Shown: positions 36,771-47,530 of the stretch, piece by piece
How positions within the stretch are numbered: the stretch's first letter is position 1
Layout: each line of letters begins with the position of its first letter
Assembly (NCBI RefSeq): GCF_022581195.2
Contig: NC_061458.1
Span: 12,028,001 to 12,092,000, forward strand
DNA length: 64,000 nt
Origin: Helicoverpa zea
Taxonomy: Eukaryota > Arthropoda > Insecta > Lepidoptera > Noctuidae
Direction: 5' to 3'
Notes under the pieces: generated by a model
The model's input: only the letters and a program-made list of their open reading frames with translations
Database searches by the model: none
Told to the model about the DNA's origin: nothing
Position numbers and translations under genes: made by a program

Positions 36771-37058
36771 ATGTCTGCTTATAAGAAACACGCAAAAACA
36801 TCGAATGATGTTACCCTTCAGTTGTACATGGATATTTGCATAAGATTTGCAATAGTAACTTCAGGCGACGATGGTAATATAGACAAACCTGAAATCAACC
36901 CTGTTGATCTTGACATAGAGTTCAAAATTGATCGTGAGAAAGATGAAACATTAAATTCAAGGAACAAAGTTACGCTAATTGAAACTGACAGATGTTATGG
37001 TGTTACGTCACTTGAACATTATTATTGGTTGCACGGTTATTGCTTGTGTGAATCATGA
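36771..37058 (+). CDS. Hypothetical 95-aa ORF
   Basis: ATG at 36771 with A at -3 opens 95 codons to TGA. The middle is acidic and codon-structured (DLDIEFKIDREKDETLNS). No signal peptide, membrane segment or known domain is seen. It lies in a 4-kb stretch with several other coding-like but broken frames, so it may be a young orphan gene, a surviving part of a decayed gene, or chance. Confidence 0.25.
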   Translation: MSAYKKHAKTSNDVTLQLYMDICIRFAIVTSGDDGNIDKPEINPVDLDIEFKIDREKDETLNSRNKVTLIETDRCYGVTSLEHYYWLHGYCLCES

Positions 37059-38568
37059 AAAAAATTGAGTACTTCGTAATTATTCATGGTGATATCCAAA
37101 GAAGTGATGAGATGTTTGCTAAGCATTGAGCGGTAGAAGCAAGAAATCAATTTAAGCTAAATACCTATGTTGGAATCCTGGTTCTTGTAAAACAAGTAAT
37201 TATTTGGTGTAACTAAAAAGCTCACTAATATCACAATGAAATGCAACAAGATAAAATACGGGTTAGGAATTAATATGTTGAAGGATCTCAAGATTAATAC
37301 AACGTATCTTATTTAGATATTTGGAATACTGGTTTAATTTCCACAAAAACCAAAAATATCTGCAGCCATATAATCGAATTATCCAAACACATTATTATAT
37401 CAAAAAGTCGCATGAAAACCATAAAAATCGGATTTATCATCCCAAAAAGCGACATCTCTATTGTAGAACATAATAAAAAACAGCTTATAAATAAAAACGA
37501 CACCACAACTAAAATAAGATTCCGCAAAATTCGCACAAAATAGTAAAAAAAAACTAAATTTTGCTTTCGATTGGGAAAAAAGTAGAACAGTTAGGGTCTG
37601 TATTGCAAGAAGGGACACCCCTGATATATTTTTTATGCAATCCGAGAAGGGTGCAAAATAAAGTTGCAATTTTAAGACGTTCCGATTGGACAGAAACCGT
37701 TAGGGGTGACACCCAAGAGCAAAGGGCGGAATATGTAGGGTGAACGAGGGTCTGAGAAAAGATTATTACATTTTGAAGATGTACCCAGGGAATAAAGACT
37801 AAGAATTTATTTGGGTAAAACTGGATCTAGACTATGTAATGATATTAATACGGAGCCATGTTTGGAATAATAAGAGATTCATCTTAACAGAAAATTAAAT
37901 ATTCTGATCGACGAAAGGCGTTCTTACGTAAAGCACAAGAAATGCTAATAGAGCCTAACTTCTCGCCAAAATAAAGTATGAGACAATCAAAATGAATAAA
38001 GATGATCAAGAAATGGAAAGGAACAATTGTGATCATGTAACAGAATATTGAACCACTCATGACAATTACCATGCTTCTTCAAAGTTATAATTTTATTTGC
38101 TTTGCATCTAACACAATAAATAATTTCACGTAATTATCACAATAAAAGGAAACAAGACGGTGCCGGCGAATAAAAATAAAGGAAATCTCAACTTAATTTG
38201 AAATTAAAATATGTCTTTTCTCGCAAGAAAACAATAGAGGTCATAACTCAAAATATTTTTACGGACTACAATGACGTTACGGCATGCGCGTACGACTATG
38301 TACAATAGACTTTCTCAATATCAATGGCATTAGACGGAGTTATCAAAGGCGTTAAACAAATTTATGAGCCGTAAAACCCATTAGAATTATTCGTACATAA
38401 TAAATCATAGGAAACGTATGGTTGGCCTATGGTAACAGTATAATTTCTTGCTACTAAGATTTGGTTATGGGTCGTTTGGTAAATTGATAGAATTGGTGGT
38501 GCGAAAACGTATGTAACGCACGATTTTTAGGGTATCGAAAATAACAGTTTAGTCATGGAGAGTAATAA

Positions 38569-38980
38569 AATGTCAAGGTGGAAGAATTGGATGATACCGT
38601 AATTGTTAGTTCAGAAGTTATGACTAAAGATGCTAAGAAACCAGCAGCCGTAAAAAATAAGATAGTACAATGAATACGAAAGCAAGGAGAAAAGGAGGTA
38701 ACGAACAATAAATCTACACTTCAGAATACCAGGGAAGCAAAAAGACCTCTTTGACCCAAAAACTTCGAAGCTTCAATCATAACACGTCAAAAGTGACGTC
38801 TTCAACACAAATGCAAGATGCAACGGACTGCAAACAATTGACAATAGGACTGCCGACAAATATCACGACCGGACAGATGTTGTAGCTGAGATTTTACTTG
38901 AAAATACGAATAATCGGCGTGCGACTAACTTCCGTGTTGCAAGACCGGTTTTTGGTGTTAAAAATAATGTTGAACATTAA
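38569..38980 (+). pseudogene. Decayed coding-like sequence with stops and a frameshift
   Basis: One frame reads coding-like from 38569, with internal stops at 38671, 38752 and 38794. Coding character then continues in a second frame from 38783 to TAA at 38978-38980 (last residues FGVKNNVEH). First-position purine bias persists on both sides of the stops, which suggests a formerly continuous coding sequence. No family is recognised and no intron signals are needed to explain it. Chance is the main alternative. Confidence 0.25.
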
Positions 38981-39961
38981 CAATTGGCTACTTGGGAACG
39001 TTTGGATTGTGAGAAAAAAATCAGTCTGAGGCTGATACCAATTTATTTTATTCGTAGAATTAAATTGTGTTTCGTTATAGGTTTTTGGAGGTCATTTAAT
39101 CCATATGTTAAGTCAAATTGTCGCGACGGGGTTAAGCATAAAAATAAAACGCATATAACAAATGAATAGTCGTCTGTTAGCACTATAATTAATGAGTCTA
39201 CACCAGTCTAAACATAAATATGATCTTATGAACATTTTGAAATACATACAAGTAAAAAATATTAACTCTACACTTTATCTATTTAATAAGGTATAGTGTC
39301 GAGTGTACTCGTATTGGGTATACAAATCATAGCAAAACTAATTTTAGCTCTGATAAGCACCACTTATCTTTCATTGTATTTTATTAGTAAGTTACATAGC
39401 TAGCAATTTAGTTAATGTATTGACGAATAATAGTCTTACTCTCTAGTTTTTTTCTGGTACAGTCAAGAAGTTTTTCAATTAAACCGACTTCATTGTTCGA
39501 AAGACTTACGTAAAGGTTAAAAAGATCATAAGCTTATTCAATTAAATTGACAGGTTTCACAATTTATAAATTTCTAAGCCGTGACCTGCTTCTGCCAATA
39601 CAATATTTAGCAATATGATTATCGATAATGCTATTAAGATTACAATCCAACTCGTTTGATCTAAACAAGATAAAATTGTTGAACAAAGAAACTTTCTCAA
39701 CTAACAAAATGTTCTAAACGTTATGAAATGTTATTGTTGACCTGAGGGTTGCACCCTTTCTTGTCTTACCCTTTCTCGTCATGTCATGACAATGTCAGAA
39801 TTTGCAACGTGACAAGTCACGTCAGAGTAGAAATGCAATTAGATGAGGTACGAATGAATGCAGCGAGGCACGTTCACACGCCCTGGGTTGTCGATCAACT
39901 TGCAATGTATCGGTTACTTCCCTGATAGGGTCCGTAGCTTCAAACAAAGGTAAACAGGTGA

Positions 39962-40153
39962 ATGTCTGGCATTAAATGTACGAGTAATAAGAATTTTATT
40001 TCCGAAGTGTGTGATATTAGTATGCTTGGAGTGTTCGTTGAAAATAGCAACGGTGAAAGCATTCACACTAGTGATCCTGATACTGTCTTAAGCGGTACAA
40101 AAGAGGCTGAGAATGGATCCAAGATTGTACCGATTCTGAATGCACAATATTAG
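39962..40153 (+). CDS. Hypothetical 63-aa ORF
   Basis: Open for 63 codons to TAG. The in-frame ATG at 39962-39964 encodes MSGIKCTSNK and the tail is acidic and Ser/Thr-rich. Codons are purine-first. It shares strand and neighbourhood with the 36771 ORF and the broken frame at 38.6-39.0 kb. No domain. Confidence 0.22.
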   Translation: MSGIKCTSNKNFISEVCDISMLGVFVENSNGESIHTSDPDTVLSGTKEAENGSKIVPILNAQY

Positions 40154-40525
40154 CACTATGTAACATCGAATCGAATTGCAAGGTTTGTGAAAACTATTGT
40201 AATTTATCAGCGGTGTTTTAGTGTTGCTAAGTTCAAGCCACTTTCAATTGTCAATTGTAACTAAATCAATTTAGATTTGCATCCGAAAAATGATTAGTAT
40301 ACATTTCATATCGATAATGCCCATTGATTAATACGCTCCAAAAATATTCTCACAGGCCTACAAAACCAAACATTTTGCTAAGAAAAAAATATGATTAAAT
40401 TCTTCTCGACTCAAGTTTATTTTCCCAAAACTTTATAAAATTGGGGCCCATTCTTCTTATTTAAAGAATTTGCAATAAACAAACCCAAACTTAGCTCCCC
40501 ATCTACTTATTATATCAAAATCTAT

Positions 40526-40834
40526 TCAGAAATCTGTCATCTCATCAAATACATGTCTTATGTTGTTTCCAAAAATACTGTTTGAACAAGCTCCCTGATA
40601 TTCAAGACTCTGATGTATATTATCTTCGACAATGTTATTTGCATCTTCAGAGAGTGTTACATGGTCTTTAATGCCTTGACTTAAGAGTTCATTTTCTTTG
40701 GCAGTTACTTCTTTAAGTGCATCTGATACTGGTGTTATTTGATCTAATAAATCGCTAGATAAAGTAGGGGGCTTGCGGTATTCAATGGTGCTATCGAGTG
40801 AAGAAAAATAGGCGAAATCGTAAATATTGTAACG
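40526..40834 (-). other. Start-less coding-like segment, possible terminal exon
   Basis: On the minus strand a frame is open for 102 codons from 40834 to TGA at 40528-40526. The last 70 codons are strongly purine-first and encode an acidic helical peptide (DALKEVTAKENELLSQGIKD). A pyrimidine-rich TATTTTTCTTCACTCGATAG ending near 40791 could serve as a splice acceptor. The only Met codon is at the very end, so if translated it must be an internal or terminal exon. Unrecognised. Confidence 0.35.
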
Positions 40835-41548
40835 TTATAGTTTGCCGTTTCCCGGAGTTTGGAGATCGTAAGTTATGTTTGCATTGCATTATAAGTTGGG
40901 AACTATAAATAAACGGTTATATCATGTTTCTGTGCCGTTCTCGTTTTTAGAGAATTCAGGAGCTGTATCGATTGAATTTCCAAGTCATTCAACTTGAATG
41001 GTTTATTCAGAAAATGTTTATGTAATACCTGGGTCCATAATACGATTGTTATTCACAGATGTGCTGAAATTTCACAATCAAGTCGGTGTAAAACCTAATG
41101 AAACCGAGAAGAATGTTTGAAGTTACTCATAGGGGATTTTCGTACTAATAGCCACTGAAGTAAACTATCAAGAGCTACTTCTATTTACACATGATGCACA
41201 TTTATCTGATGAAAATATCAAAACCTTCGTTACGCGCCATTATTTAAATTGCAACTAATCAAATAAAGGATAAAGGAAAATCTAGCGCAAAAAAGTGCAC
41301 TACAATACTTTTAGTAGCAAAAGCAAATAGATACACAAACGTCCTACAATATCTCTATTATATTAACTGCATTAGAAAGGATTACATCAACAAAAAGGAT
41401 CAAACCAATTGTCTACTATCGCTTGAGGGCAAATAAATTGTTAACTGACGCATAAAAGATTTAGACGCGGACTGTATCTCTACTGTAAAGGGTTGATCCC
41501 TAAGACAAACTATCAGTTAAGGATCTGCCAACAATCCAAGTCTATAAA

Positions 41549-41650
41549 GCCCCTTGGCCTGTGATGGGCCAAGCTTTGCAATGCACAATTGTAGACCACG
41601 ATCAATTGGTGTTCACACATTGGCGCATGGCTCATTGCTGCCTGGCTAAC
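41549..41650. repeat. Related MITE fragment
   Basis: This starts GCCCCTTGGCC and contains 'ttcacacattggcgcatggc', resembling the ends and interior of the neighbouring element at 41736-41920. Probably a diverged partial copy. Confidence 0.35.
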
Positions 41651-41735
41651 CACTTGCGATGGAAGTCGAAGTAATTAAAGCTGCGGCTATTTATTTGTAT
41701 ACTACAATACTATATGTATATTACAATTTTTTTTT

Positions 41736-41920
41736 GGCCCCTTATGTAAACACAACAGGCCACGCTGGGCCACGATTCCTTTGATGTGTGCCCAAAAAAC
41801 CGAACAACTTCCCGATTGCAACGCCAACATTGACAATTGTCCGCCAACATACAGCAATACCCCGTGTACACATTGGTGATGGCGTGTATTGGCCACGCAT
41901 GGGCCAATGTGTACGGGGGC
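41736..41920. mobile_element. MITE-like element with degenerate inverted ends
   Basis: The left end GGCCCCTTATGTAAACACAACAGG and the complement of the right end GCCCCCGTACACATTGGCCC share a GCCCC start and a GGCCACGC / GCGTGGCC block further in. The interior is GC-rich compared with the flanks, and no coding capacity is seen. No clear target duplication. I recall similar sequences as repeats in moths, but the family is not named. Confidence 0.5.
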
Positions 41921-41930
41921 TTAAAATAAA

Positions 41931-41948
41931 TCCGAATTTAAATTCGGA
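41931..41948. repeat. 18-nt perfect palindrome
   Basis: TCCGAATTTAAATTCGGA is fully self-complementary and starts 10 bp after the end of the MITE-like element. Confidence 0.9.
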
Positions 41949-42844
41949 ACACCGTCTATCTTATGTACTCTAGTCTATTCTTCTATTGTTGTAAAACAGG
42001 AATTGGTAGTAAAGAGGTCATGGTCATTTTCTATGGTGTCCACGAAGGTCGGCGTGTTTTGTCTAGTTTTTGTCAAGCGAGACTGGAGTGCAGAAAAAAG
42101 GCTGTCACGATGAAGAAATCAGAGTACCCATGATAAAGACTTGAACATGGCGTAATAGTAAAGGAATTTTTGTTGTTTCATAAATTGATCTGCATTTAAT
42201 CTAGTTGTAGTGCTGCTAAGAATATAAAATATTTTACAGCTAAGTAAACCATGTTTCTATGTTGTCAAGAACTGAGAGAACCGATAACGAAATAGACTAC
42301 AATTCCATTTGCATACAACGCGAAAGTTATCGGCTACATTATGCTGTTTAATAATTTGTTACTTAATGTTAAATTAACAATAGAAAAAAAAAATTGTTTC
42401 CGTATTCTGTTTTAAATAAATAAAACGTAACTTCCCAAAATTGATTCAGAAATCGAGATCTCGACAAAATCGAGTAAGTCTTACCAGAATGAAGTTGTTC
42501 TCGATTCAAATAATAATTCTTATTAGTATTACAAGTTGAAGTGTATGAATGTCGAACAAGCCGCCAAACTTGTTCCCGTAACGAATAATGATAATGATCC
42601 CGCATTTATAATGATATATTTTATTAGAGCATTGTGGACCAAACAAGACGCGATGAATTACTTCTTCAGAAAAGGGTTGCTCACTGTGAGAATATGGTAA
42701 CTGGCTTTGAGGATGTAAAATATAATTTTGTGTTAAAGTTGCTGATCATAATAATTTCTACATATTCTCTTACGTTTTTTATAATTATATAAATCAGGGT
42801 CTTGTAATAAATAATTACTCAAATTAAAAATATATAACAGTATT

Positions 42845-42882
42845 TACTCTTATAAGAGTAGGTAAATGGGTCTTATAAGACC
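42845..42882. repeat. Twin palindromes sharing the core TCTTATAAGA
   Basis: TACTCTTATAAGAGTA (42845-42860, 16 nt) and GGTCTTATAAGACC (42869-42882, 14 nt) are each perfect palindromes, with centres 23 bp apart, close to two helical turns. The arrangement resembles paired operator-like sites, but no binding factor is known to me. Confidence 0.75.
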
Positions 42883-43764
42883 GGGCATCAAGAAGTTGGT
42901 GTAAGTAAACTGGAATACCTATCTGATAAACTCAAATAATGTAAGTAACTTCATCTATTAGGGTTAATCGCTTATAGCATAATTAACATTATAGAGTAGG
43001 TAATTAAAGTGATTATTCGGTGTTTTAGTTTTTGTTCTGGTAAATTATGTACCTCTTCTACAGCTCCCAATAGAACTTGAGAAGCATTTTATTGATCAAG
43101 CACAACTAAAATCCACATCTTCCACGAAAACCGTGAAAATTGCAATTCAAATTGGCATCACGCCCAAATTTTAAGCCGTATACCGTGTCCTAAGCCACAG
43201 CAGTGGAACGAGTCTCATAATCCGGCTAGTTAGCGCACCCAATTTGAGACCGCCAAGGGTCGATGTGTACACGCAAGCATTGTTCCCATTCATTGAACAA
43301 CGTGCAAAAAATATGTCGAACTTCCACTGGTATGGAACGGTCAAATTGTGATTTATCTCAGTATAAAAAGGGAGATTTCAATGTTTCTTGTGTTTGGGAA
43401 TTGAAAGCTGATGTGAAGTTTGCCCGTATGTAAGTAGAAGTGCTTTGTTGTAGAGATATCATTGGCTCACTCCCCTTCTTGTAAGATGTGTTTAGATCGA
43501 CATAAACAACCTCCAAAATACATAAGCAGAAATAGGATTTTTGGCGACAAAATTCAGAATTAACTAATTTTATTTTCGTTTATTATCATGAAGTGCATAA
43601 ATAAATACATTCGTTGCACCTCAAACATTTCGAAAGTTCGCGTTAATTTTTTTTTTAATATTACGTGACGATGTCAGATCACTACGAACTAAATTAATGA
43701 GAACAGACGTCATAACAGTATGATACCGATATGCTATTTCGCGCCTCCATTCATCGCTCCGGTA
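42883..43764. other. Upstream flank of tRNA-His
   Basis: No gene or recognised repeat. An AT-rich run precedes the tRNA. Confidence 0.4.
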
Positions 43765-43836
43765 GCCGTGATCGTCTAGTGGTTAGGACCCTACGTTGTG
43801 GCCGTAGTAACCCAGGTTCGAATCCTGGTCACGGCA
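43765..43836 (+). tRNA. tRNA-His (GTG anticodon)
   Basis: A 72-nt cloverleaf with no intron. The acceptor arms GCCGTGA and TCACGGC pair perfectly and leave discriminator A. The D arm contains the A-box-like TCTAGTGGTTAGGA. The anticodon stem CTACG/CGTAG closes loop TTGTGGC, with GTG at 43798-43800. The T arm has the B box GGTTCGAATCC. A T6 run at 43867-43872 is a Pol III terminator, about 30 nt past the tRNA end. The -1 base is not G, as expected in eukaryotes where G-1 is added after transcription. No SINE body follows, so this is a real tRNA gene. Confidence 0.96.
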
Positions 43837-43866
43837 GTGTACAACACTGTCATGGCGGAGTAAATC

Positions 43867-43872
43867 TTTTTT
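43867..43872 (+). terminator. Pol III T-run terminator for tRNA-His
   Basis: Six consecutive T residues on the coding strand, the first such run after the tRNA 3' end. The trailer of about 30 nt is somewhat long but workable. Confidence 0.6.
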
Positions 43873-44003
43873 GTTTTTAATATCATTTTATTTTTTCCTC
43901 ATTCCTTATTTTTTTTTTATTTACAACAAAATGTTTTAATTATTTACAATTGATTTAAATAAACAAGTTTAAAAATTTACAGTACTGTCATGAGTTTTAG
44001 TGT

Positions 44004-44182
44004 CATCTAGCGGCCAATAGCGAAACCACGCAAGTCATATGATTCGATAAAATTATCATAAATGGCGCTATTGCTTCCATTCGACTTTGTACTAGACAAC
44101 ACTTGAAGCTGTGTAAACGGACTCGCTACTCGACGGTAGATGGCGTTCTGAAACATTTGATGAACTTTTACACTAGATGGCG
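44004..44182. promoter_or_regulatory. Cluster of CATCTAGCGGC / ATGGCGC / TAGATGGCG motifs
   Basis: Four related motifs lie within 180 bp: CATCTAGCGGCCAATAGCGAA (44004-44024), AATGGCGCTA (44061-44070), TAGATGGCG (44137-44145) and TAGATGGCG (44174-44182). They begin about 170 bp after the tRNA-His gene. A similar pairing occurs at 59.1 kb. The role is unknown; insulator or promoter sites are guesses. Confidence 0.35.
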
Positions 44183-44189
44183 TTACTAG

Positions 44190-45509
44190 TTCTTGTTATG
44201 AAGTTTCATAGAAAAGCATGGAAAGCGTTGTATGTAGTGGATAAGTTACGAAAGTTTGCGCCGCACCTGTGTTGTTCTATGGGAAGTTTGTATACAATAC
44301 GCTGCAATGTAATTGTTAACCACATACTTTGCTCTAGAAGTGAATAAGCTCTTGTTTTGTATAAGTTTGTTAGTAGTTAGAGGACAGCGTAAGAAAGGTA
44401 GTTGTAATGTACCTAACTGAATTGCGAATTCTGAGAGACAAGTACCTGTAAAATAGTTGCAAATAAGTTCAGCAGTTGTAAATAAGCTCTAAATCTTCTC
44501 CGAACTAATAATTTTAAATACGAGTCATTGAACAATTTCATTGCATCCCACGACGACAATATTTCACTTGAGAGGATTCCATAAAAAACTTCACGGAACC
44601 ACTGACAGTCTGAAGCGACTGTAAGACAGTTGAAGATCGTTTATCAAGACATTAGCCAACTTATATTTCAGAAACAAGAGAGGTAACAAACATACATATT
44701 TGAACTTGAGGACGGTTTGCAAAAAAACCTTCAGGAACTTAAAAGGTCATACGCTGTACTTCTTGTAAATAGACTAATCAGAGATAGGATGTAAGTTGCA
44801 GAAAATGTGTATCAAGACTTCAGAGCTGCATCGGCAGGTAATGTCTTCCTGTAGCCGGGTAAGACGTATTTGTGTTAAATCGTATCCCAATCTCAAAGCC
44901 GAATTTAAGCCCTTTTTGCCGTAATTTAGAAATGAACATAGGTATCCAAAGCATATCCAAACCCACAAACTCACATTCACATTTAAGTACCTATATTTGT
45001 ACGATTTTCCTAAACTGTACCTAGTATTTATATTACTTAGAAGGATTTTCCTGAAAAAACCTAAGGCCATTAGAAATAAGCTGCAGGCTATTCTTTGTCC
45101 TTGATTCAAACGTGACTTAGGAACTGGGCTAGAGGAGAAAGACCAATTGTGTGTCTGACCTACTAGGTACGCTTGTTATCTGTAGACTAGAGAATAACAT
45201 ATAGATAGGGCACGTGACGAGCAGATGAGTAATTTGTAGGACATATTCATCCTATCTGCCCGCGATTTCTACTATGACGATTATAATTTTGCGTTCAGTA
45301 ATTTACTGGTGTAAAAGGACTGTTAACATGCCATTTTTATCCGACTTTCCAAGAAGGAGACGGTTCTCAATTCGACCGCATTTTTTTAATGGTCGAGTAA
45401 AGTATCGTAACTTTGATAATGTACCTAACGTAATTTTTCTAAGTTATATTACTTTTTAAGTTGTATTTTGAACATAATGAAAATATCTGAAGAAACCTGG
45501 ACTATGAAG
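44190..45509. other. AT-rich non-coding region
   Basis: No gene seen. A 111-codon minus-strand frame at 44774-45109 lacks domain or codon structure. Confidence 0.4.
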
Positions 45510-45622
45510 TCTGAAATCGTCAATCCGCCTTGACCAAGCGTGATTAACGTTCATTCCTTCTCCATATGAGAAGAGGCTTGTGTCCTGCAGTGGTACAATA
45601 AAAGGGCTGATGATGATAGGCA
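45510..45622 (+). mobile_element. LINE 3'-end fragment
   Basis: Contains 'ttccttctccatatgagaagaggcttgtgtcctgcagtggtacaataaaagggctgatgatgat'-type sequence, the recognisable 3' terminus of a lepidopteran LINE (coding end plus short tail). Only the extreme 3' end is present, as expected of a 5'-truncated copy. Confidence 0.65.
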
Positions 45623-45923
45623 GTTTATCTACGATATATTAGGTGTCATTCGACACATTACTCTCATTCCCAGGAACTGACAAAGAGATTCTATATTTAC
45701 AAGCTTTACAAATAAAATACTCGGGTCTACCTTCCTACTTATTTACGGCTTTTCCCTCATTTCACCATATTTATAATTTTCGCAGGATTTTACTATAAAT
45801 AGAAGGTTAAGCTGTTGATTTAAGGTTGATGTCTGAATCAAGGAAAATACCACTAATTACTATGAAATATATAATATAAAGACACATACCAATAAATACA
45901 ATAAATTACAATAATACAAATAA

Positions 45924-46078
45924 ATCTATATAAATAAAAATGAATAATAATTGTTGTTCGTTAGTCTGATTAAAACTCGAGAACGGCTGGGCCGATCGAG
46001 CTGATTTTGGTTTTAAAATGTTTGTAGAGGTCCAGGGAAGGTTTGAACGATACGAAGTTCGCGGGATCAGCTAGTTAC
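45924..46078 (+). repeat. Dispersed repeat ending in CTAGTT
   Basis: Contains 'actcgagaacggctgggccgat' and 'gaagttcgcgggatcagctagtt', a motif set I know as a frequent lepidopteran repeat, possibly Helitron-derived because of the CTAG end. No coding potential. Confidence 0.5.
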
Positions 46079-46220
46079 AAATAAATATATGATATTATGA
46101 ACAAATTTTTTTGAGTTCGTTATTAAGTATTCCCGTATCTACTGAATCGTTCAAAATATTTTGCCTCATTATGTGCTAATGTTATTGGCACATTTTATTC
46201 GGGAACGGGAAGGAATTTCC

Positions 46221-46262
46221 ACGGGACACAAGTGAAACCACGGGACACAAGTGAAACCACGG
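46221..46262 (+). repeat. 19-bp tandem duplication
   Basis: ACGGGACACAAGTGAAACC occurs twice in tandem without mismatch, followed by a partial third copy ACGG. Confidence 0.9.
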
Positions 46263-47382
46263 AACATCTCCAAACACTAATGGACCAAAATCATAAACTT
46301 CGAACATCGTGACAAAGCTTCAGAATCCCCAATACCATCTTAAAAGACAAGCACTGTTGTGGGCAGAAATTAGTCATCCATGTTTACTTACTAAGTAACA
46401 AAGTACTATCGAAATGCATCATTATGTAGATAAGATGACACACTGACACCTTTACACATGATTAATTATTTATAGCCATGTTTACCATCCATTGTTATTG
46501 CGCCTTGTTGTCATAAGAATGGGCATAGGTGGCGCCACTTGATCATTGAAATTATCATTAGGTATTCATTTGTGATAAATTAATTAAAAAGGTGATGAGT
46601 TAATGTCATACTTAAGTAGATAATGAGTATAATAATATTCATAAATTGTATTTTTTTGTTCGTTATTGACAATCTTGTTTTATATTTTGTGGGAGAGTGA
46701 AATAGAGTGAAGTATTTAAGTAAATAGACAACGAAAAGAATCCGGAAAGAATCATAAAATCTTTAGATAACAATAGAATTCAGAACACGTGTCCTATCTA
46801 TGAAACACGAGGCTTTTCTTTAAATAGTATACGACCCAAGACAAAGGTTTAGCCATAGAATATAAGTACTTACCTAAAGTCGTCGCGTATCATAAGTTTG
46901 ATCAACATTTTCATCAATTCAACAAACGCGACATAGACTTACAACTTATTACAATTATCAGAATTCACCATCAACTGTTTTCCGCATAATTTTTACCGTT
47001 TTCCCAAAAAATAGGAGGCCTTTTGTATTCCTTGAGTTCGGCAGCAGAAGGGTCAAAAAATTTTCCTATCATCATTATAAGCCCCCTAAATCAAAGGTTC
47101 GTAGTTTCTCACCCCCGGGTCAGCTAGACTAATTGGGGTGTTCCGTTCAAAAAATCGCATTTTAAACCAGGATCGGCGTTGGTGAAAGGTTTCGCCCCCA
47201 ATCTCTGCTCAGCTTAACCCTTGTAAATTGGGGTGGCGGTGTGAAGTTACAATCAATATTATTCAAATTGTATGAAAAATTCAGATATCAAAGGAATAGA
47301 AGAAAATGACTTGCACAGTGGAGTGTTCTACAAAGGGCATCAAACGTAGATGGTGTGTTACCTTTATTTAAGTACTAGCTTC

Positions 47383-47530
47383 TGTCAGGGGATTTTTCCG
47401 TGTCCCGTAGGAACCACTTAACGCACCTAGATGAAAATAGCTTTTAGTCTCCCACGATATGTGGTAAATTTAGTAGTTCCTGAGACAACCGCGTACAATC
47501 ATGCAAACAAACTCTTTAGTTTTATAGATA
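47383..47530 (+). repeat. 'ctagcttctg' family repeat, diverged
   Basis: Starts 'actagcttctgtcagggg', and includes 'gtcccgtaggaaccactt', 'tagttcctgaga' and 'caaacaaactctttag', parallel to the copy at 51547-51744. Confidence 0.55.

Noticed and set aside
43765..43836. tRNA-derived SINE instead of a gene
   Set aside because: The cloverleaf is perfect, and no tRNA-unrelated body, tail or target duplication follows.
44774..45109. 111-codon minus-strand frame
   Set aside because: No codon bias, domain or promoter context; length is within chance for this much DNA.
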